Shown in pieces: positions 60,043 through 64,000 of a stretch of DNA of 64,000 nt. The position numbers and the translations under genes are program-made. The stretch comes from Bog-473 sp963840435. Lineage in GTDB: Bacteria; Actinomycetota; Acidimicrobiia; Acidimicrobiales; RAAP-2. The DNA is taken from the NCBI GenBank assembly GCA_963840435.1, contig CAWIYY010000003.1, forward strand, positions 1,302,001 to 1,366,000. Reading direction: 5' to 3'. Below the pieces are notes generated by a model. It was given only the letters and a program-made list of their open reading frames with translations, searched no databases and had not been told where the DNA came from. How positions within the stretch are numbered: the stretch's first letter is position 1; each line of letters opens with the position of its first letter.

Positions 60043-60654
60043 TCAGACGCTCGATAGCAGGATGGGTGGACAGATCTCGCGCGTGCCCAATGACCACAGA
60101 CCGGCGTTGGGCACCTGACCCCACGTCATCTTCGACACCGGCACCCGGTCACACTTCGCCAGCGCCACCCGGATGACTCCGCCGTGGGTGACGACGAGGA
60201 CATCGCCGCGCTGCCTGCGCTGGGCCAACCTGGTGAAGAACCGGTCGATCCGCTGGCTGAGGTCGTGCAACGACTCACCTCCGGGCGGACGGGCGTTCGC
60301 ATCGACCACGCGGCCGTCCTCGATGCCCGACCACTCCGGAGCGAGGTCGCCCAGGGGCCCTCCCTGAGCGCAGCCAAAGTCGCGCTCACGCAAGTCGGCA
60401 TCGGAATCCCAAGCGATGTCCAGCTCCCCGCTGATGATGGACGCCGTCTGGCTGGCGCGAGTCAGATCACTCGAGATGATGGCGGTGACGGGCAACCGGC
60501 TTACGACATCGGACACCGCCGTCACTTGCGCACGGCCCGCGGCGGTCAGCTCCGGTCCCTCTGCCTGACCCTGGACGAGCCCGGACGCGTTCCAGGTGCT
60601 TTCTCCATGGCGGAGAAGCCAGATCGTGTCCCCAGAGTTACGTTGTCGTTTCAC
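60043..60654 (-). CDS. Histidine phosphatase family protein (phosphoglycerate-mutase-like)
   Basis: 203 residues from a GTG at 60654. The active-site tetrad is visible: LLRHGESTWN (RHG), later SSDLTRASQT, ERDFG and VVTHGGVIRVAL (second His). Phosphatases of this fold hydrolyse small phosphomonoesters. In methanogens 2-phosphosulfolactate is dephosphorylated by ComB, a different fold. No ComB is seen here, and this gene sits 17 bp upstream of the ComA-like gene, so it may replace ComB. That is testable but not shown. Confidence 0.85.
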   Translation of the reverse strand: MKRQRNSGDTIWLLRHGESTWNASGLVQGQAEGPELTAAGRAQVTAVSDVVSRLPVTAIISSDLTRASQTASIISGELDIAWDSDADLRERDFGCAQGGPLGDLAPEWSGIEDGRVVDANARPPGGESLHDLSQRIDRFFTRLAQRRQRGDVLVVTHGGVIRVALAKCDRVPVSKMTWGQVPNAGLWSLGTREICPPILLSSV

Positions 60655-60777
60655 TTCCTTTCACAATGGCGAATCACTCTGTGCCGATACTGAGAATGGA
60701 ACGAGACCCCGGTGAGGACTTTGTAAGGATTTCTTGAGGGCGAGACCGAAGGGGATCCGTCTCAGGACGCCGGACGC

Positions 60778-62064
60778 TCAACCGAGCACGGATTGCAGAG
60801 ATTGGTCGGCGTCTTCCTGAGTTTCAGCTGACACGTTGTCGACGCCCAAGCGCGCACGCTGTTCGGCCCGGATCGGTCCGGTGAGCACCCAGCGCAACGG
60901 GGTGTGCAGCAGCAGCGCGGTGCACAGCGCGGCGGCACTCATCGTGAGCACGAACGTCAACCCCACGAGGGCTGCCCAATCGAGATGGGCCGCGATGCCG
61001 GCGTCACCGAGTCCGGTCCGGACGAGGTTGAGGAACAGCACGTGGCAGAAGAAGATCCCGCCCGTCAGGCCGGCCAGATACTCGGCCGTCAGGAAGCGGG
61101 GCCAGCGGCGCGGGCTGACGGATCGGCGCACCTGGCGGCGGTACCAGGCCCAGGTCCCGCACTCGAGCGCCGCCACGGCGGCGGTGAACCACACGAAGGC
61201 CACCGGTTGATAGAGGTCCGACGCCCGCCCCGTGTCCGATCCGGTCCAGACCGCGATGAGGTACCACAGGGTGGCCACCACGCCGGCCCCGACTCCCACC
61301 GCGATGACGGCGCGCCAACGCCGCTCGACGAAATGCCTGATCTCGTCGAAGTGCAGCGCCACCAGCACCCCGGCCACGAACTGTTCCTGGTACGTGATCG
61401 GATCGCGGGCCCAGGGCCAGACCGACGCGATGGAGCGGGTGATGTTTCCCACCACACCGAAGTACTGCGTGTAGTGGAGGTCGGCGGCCAGGACCAGCGC
61501 GAAGAGCAGGCTGCCCGCCATGATGGCGACGTGATGCGTACTCCTGCGCAGGAGGCGCAGCAGCAGGGGGAAGACGAGGTAGAGCTGGAGAAGGACGACG
61601 ACGAAATAGAGCTGGTAGTAGCCATACACGAGGTAGTTCCAGAGCAGCGAACCCGCCTGGCCCCAGGCGTTGCTGTCGATCATGGTGAAGACCCAGTAGA
61701 TCCCCGTCCACACCAAGAAGGGGACACCGATCTCCAGGTAGCGCCGCCCCCAGAATTCGCCGAGCGGGCGAGGCCGGTGGATCTCGGAGTACGTCAGCAC
61801 GAATGCGGTCAAGAAGAAGAAGGCCGTGCGGCTGAAGTGCAGCAACATCACGAAGGCCCAGGCCGGCGTGTTCCCGGCCGCGACGTTCCACAGCAATGAG
61901 TGCTGCAGCACCACGGCACAGCAGGCGATCACCCGGAACGAGTCGAACTGCCCCAGGTACGGACCTCGCGTCGAGGCTGCGTCGAACGACGACGAGGACA
62001 GTGCCGTGCTCGGGTCCGCGGGTGGATTGCGGCGGGCAGCAAGCGGGGAAGCCGTCGGCGCCAT
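60778..62064 (-). CDS. Acyltransferase-3 family membrane protein (paralogue B)
   Basis: 428 residues from the ATG at 62064; a TTG at 62097 would add eleven. About ten helices. FDSFRVIACCAVVLQHSLLWN holds the family's first-helix Arg and His, and YGYYQLYFVVVLLQLYLVFPLLLRL closely resembles GYYQLYYLLVLLEFYALFPVCLVL of the enzyme at 56019-57236. The two are therefore paralogues flanking the same cluster. The reaction is O-acylation of an unidentified acceptor. About 120 bp separate it from the phosphatase gene, so it may have its own or a shared promoter. Confidence 0.84.
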   Translation of the reverse strand: MAPTASPLAARRNPPADPSTALSSSSFDAASTRGPYLGQFDSFRVIACCAVVLQHSLLWNVAAGNTPAWAFVMLLHFSRTAFFFLTAFVLTYSEIHRPRPLGEFWGRRYLEIGVPFLVWTGIYWVFTMIDSNAWGQAGSLLWNYLVYGYYQLYFVVVLLQLYLVFPLLLRLLRRSTHHVAIMAGSLLFALVLAADLHYTQYFGVVGNITRSIASVWPWARDPITYQEQFVAGVLVALHFDEIRHFVERRWRAVIAVGVGAGVVATLWYLIAVWTGSDTGRASDLYQPVAFVWFTAAVAALECGTWAWYRRQVRRSVSPRRWPRFLTAEYLAGLTGGIFFCHVLFLNLVRTGLGDAGIAAHLDWAALVGLTFVLTMSAAALCTALLLHTPLRWVLTGPIRAEQRARLGVDNVSAETQEDADQSLQSVLG

Positions 62065-62143
62065 GGGCGGGATACTGGCCGACCCAACTTGAGACAACCT
62101 GAGAATCCGCCACCATCGGCGCTTTCAGCGCGATGGCGAGGGC

Positions 62144-62175
62144 AAAAAAGTGCGGGCCGGCTCGACGCCCGGCCC
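62144..62175 (-). terminator. Rho-independent terminator after the aminotransferase gene
   Basis: On the minus strand GGGCCGG (62175-62169) pairs with CCGGCCC (62160-62154) across an 8-base loop, followed four bases later by six T residues (62149-62144). It lies five bases after the aminotransferase stop. Confidence 0.85.
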
Positions 62176-62180
62176 CTCCG

Positions 62181-63392
62181 TCACCCCAGCTTGGTCAGCG
62201 CGGTACGCAGGTTGCGCACGGCCTGGCCGATGCGCTGCTCGTTCTCAATCAGGGCGAAGCGCACGTGGCCGTCGCCCCCGGGGCCGAAGCCGACGCCCGG
62301 CGAGGTGGCCACGTCGGCCTCGCTGATGAGGTATTTGGCGAACTCCAACGAACCCATCTCACGGTAGGGCTCGGGGATCGGAGCCCAGACGAACATCGTC
62401 CCCCGCGGCTTGGCCAGCTGCCAGCCGACGCGGTTGAGCCCGTCACACAGAGCGTCACGGCGGGACCGGTAGATCCCGTTGATTTCCTTGGGGTACTCCG
62501 GCGCCTCGTTCATGGCGACGATGGCAGCAATTTGAATGGGCTGGAACGTTCCGTAGTCGAGGTACGTCTTCAGCTTCGTCAGCGCTTGGACGATCTCGGC
62601 GTTGCCGAGGACGAAACCCACCCGCCAGCCGGCCATGGAGAAGGACTTGGTCATGGTGTAGATCTCGACCGCCACCTCCTTGGCTCCGGGGACCTGGAGG
62701 ATCGACGGCGGCTCGTAGCCGTCAAAACCGAGATCGGCGTAGGCGAAGTCGTGCACCAGCACGGTGTCGTGCTCACGGGCGAACGCCACCAGCCGCTCCA
62801 TGAACGACAGGTCGACGCAGGCGGTGGTCGGGTTGTGCGGGAAGGAGAGGACGATGACCCGCGGCTTGGGCCACGACTCCTCCCACGCATGCATGAGCCC
62901 GTCGAAGAAGGCTTCGCCCGGATCGGGAGCGCCCAGCGACTCGACGTCGGGCCCGCGCAGCGGGACCTGGCGCACGTCGGCCCCGGCGAAGAGCGGGCCC
63001 CAAATGTGGATCGGGTAGGAGGGCGAAGGCACGAGCGCAGTGTCGCCCGGCCCGACCAGCACCCACATGAGGTGCGAGAAACCCTCCTTGGCGCCGATCG
63101 TCGTCACCACCTCGGAGTCGGGATCGAGGTCGACGTCGAACTTGCGCTTGTAGAGGTCGGTGATGGCGCTGCGCAGCTTGGGGATGCCGCGCGACGCCGA
63201 GTAGCGGTGGTTGCGCGGGTTCTGCGCCGCCTCGGCCAGCTTGCCCACAGCGACATCGGGCGAGGGCAGGTCGGGATTGCCGAATCCGAGGTCGATCACG
63301 TCGCGTCCAGCTCGCCGCGCATCGGCCTTCAGATCGTTGATCGTGGCGAAGACGTAGGGCGGCAGCCCGTTGATGCGACGGAACTCCATCAT
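62181..63392 (-). CDS. Class I/II PLP-dependent aminotransferase (AlaC-like)
   Basis: 403 residues; the start is ATG ATG at 63392/63389. PLP signature TMTKSFSMAGWRVGF contains the Schiff-base Lys; FPHNPTTACVD and VLVHDFAYADLGF give the Asn and Asp/Tyr cofactor contacts, and HVRFALIEN the substrate Arg. The sequence MEFRRINGLPPYVFATINDLKADAR resembles AlaC-type glutamate-pyruvate aminotransferases and LL-diaminopimelate-like enzymes. It ends in a strong terminator, and starts 6 bp after the LLM gene, so those two form one unit. Confidence 0.9.
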   Translation of the reverse strand: MMEFRRINGLPPYVFATINDLKADARRAGRDVIDLGFGNPDLPSPDVAVGKLAEAAQNPRNHRYSASRGIPKLRSAITDLYKRKFDVDLDPDSEVVTTIGAKEGFSHLMWVLVGPGDTALVPSPSYPIHIWGPLFAGADVRQVPLRGPDVESLGAPDPGEAFFDGLMHAWEESWPKPRVIVLSFPHNPTTACVDLSFMERLVAFAREHDTVLVHDFAYADLGFDGYEPPSILQVPGAKEVAVEIYTMTKSFSMAGWRVGFVLGNAEIVQALTKLKTYLDYGTFQPIQIAAIVAMNEAPEYPKEINGIYRSRRDALCDGLNRVGWQLAKPRGTMFVWAPIPEPYREMGSLEFAKYLISEADVATSPGVGFGPGGDGHVRFALIENEQRIGQAVRNLRTALTKLG

Positions 63393-63398
63393 GGAAGT

Positions 63399-64000
63399 CT
63401 ACGACCGCGGCCCGACCTTCCCCGACGATGGGTCAGGCGACGCGGCGTGCGCGGCGGCGGCCAGCGCGTGGACGTCGACGGGCCAGCCGAAGACAACCCA
63501 GGTGGCTCCGGCCCCCGCCATGAGGTCCACGGTCTCGGCCATCGCCGGAGCGCTCTCCGGGGGCGGTCCGGCCCAGGTGACCTCGAGGGCCTGGTCACCC
63601 GTGGACCGCTCGGCGACCAGCGCGGGGTCGGCGTTCCACACGTTCAACGCAGCGCCCCCGGCGTGGGCCTCGTCCACCCGGCCAGCCGGTCCTCCGGCCA
63701 CCCAGGCCACGATGCCCTCGCTCATCAGCAGGCGGACCAGCCGCACCATCTCGGCCCGCCGCTCCGCCGGCGGCGGAAAAGGGATGCCGTAGGCCAGGTT
63801 CTCCTCCGCGCTGAGACGGTCCCCCGTGCCCAAGCCGGCGATCACCCGGCCGGGCGCCAGGGCAGCGAGCGCCGCGGAACTCCGCGGCCAGAACGACATT
63901 GGGCACGAGACCGATGCGGGCGACCAGTGTCCCGAAGTACGGTCCCGAATCGTCCGCACGCCGGCCGAAGCGGGCGGCCAGCGCGCCGAGGAGCGGGAAC
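63399..64000 (-). pseudogene. LLM-class flavin-dependent oxidoreductase, frameshifted and truncated by window edge
   Basis: The frame at the right edge reads PLLGALAARFGRRADDSGPY and VARIGLVPN on the minus strand, then loses similarity; coherent sequence resumes in the next frame as MSFWPRSSAALAALAPGRVI and AGLGTGDRLSAEENLAYG. Removing one C from the CCC at 63903-63901 joins them as VARIGLVPMSFWPRSS. The visible part contains GRVIAGLGTGD, the flavin-site loop of luciferase-like enzymes. The N-terminus is outside the window. It is either a recently broken gene or an assembly error. Confidence 0.72.

Noticed and set aside
1..64000. CRISPR arrays, tRNAs, insertion sequences, prophage or anti-phage systems
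   Set aside because: No regularly spaced repeats, cloverleaf with CCA-like end, transposase, integrase, restriction-modification or defence-type gene was recognised on reading both strands.

Overview
The window is a G+C-rich bacterial chromosome segment from an actinobacterium. The evidence is frequent GTG/TTG starts, tightly overlapping stop/start codons, DinB/mycothiol-isomerase-like proteins, LLM-type flavin oxidoreductases, an MpaB-type oxygenase, paired amidohydrolase-2 proteins and an adenosylcobalamin-dependent NrdJ. A placement near Acidimicrobiia is an inference from gene content only. I recognise no rRNA, tRNA, CRISPR array, transposase or phage gene.

Layout. 0-15.4 kb: metabolic and housekeeping genes (secreted Asp-box protein, sulfatase, ketopantoate-reductase-like enzyme, MpaB-type oxygenase, SDR plus aldose epimerase, SurE, an RCC1-repeat lipoprotein, an LLM oxidoreductase, ArfB, an aldo/keto reductase, Nudix plus type II NADH dehydrogenase). 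15.4-21.8 kb: acyl-CoA dehydrogenase plus SDR on +, then a four-gene minus operon (SDR, amidohydrolase, acetoacetate-decarboxylase-like, second amidohydrolase) that looks catabolic. 21.9-25.5 kb: DinB protein, membrane-anchored proteins with RodZ-C-like and LppX/LolA-like ectodomains, and a secreted-protein gene broken by three frameshifts. 25.5-37.5 kb: an aa3-type cytochrome oxidase island (subunits I-III, a 40-residue membrane peptide, two CtaG-like proteins, a TlpA-like thioredoxin, a Sco1 protein, a Sco1 domain fused to a polytopic membrane protein, and a COX2-like cupredoxin lacking one CuA histidine). 37.8-41.1 kb: arsenic and chromate genes (aquaporin-ArsC fusion, ArsI, ArsR, frameshifted ChrA). 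41.4-44.5 kb: assorted genes in apparently less G+C-rich DNA.

44.5-54 kb: nrdJ, interrupted by a 401-residue LAGLIDADG intein directly before the active-site cysteine and preceded by a promoter with two NrdR-like boxes 32 bp apart. Next come glycerol kinase, an SDR-queA-SufR-like operon, an ACT protein and an acyltransferase. 54-62 kb: an SMP-30/SGNH pair, then a minus cluster with two acyltransferase-3 proteins, an AMP-dependent ligase, a VOC protein, a phosphosulfolactate-synthase (ComA) family protein and a histidine phosphatase. This cluster is my best candidate for an undescribed pathway, possibly a sulfonated or acylated product. 62-64 kb: an aminotransferase with a clear terminator and a truncated, frameshifted LLM oxidoreductase.

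A theme across the window is single extra G or C bases in short homopolymers that split otherwise coherent reading frames (about 24.8-25.0, 40.33 and 63.90 kb). They may be real pseudogenes or uncorrected assembly errors.
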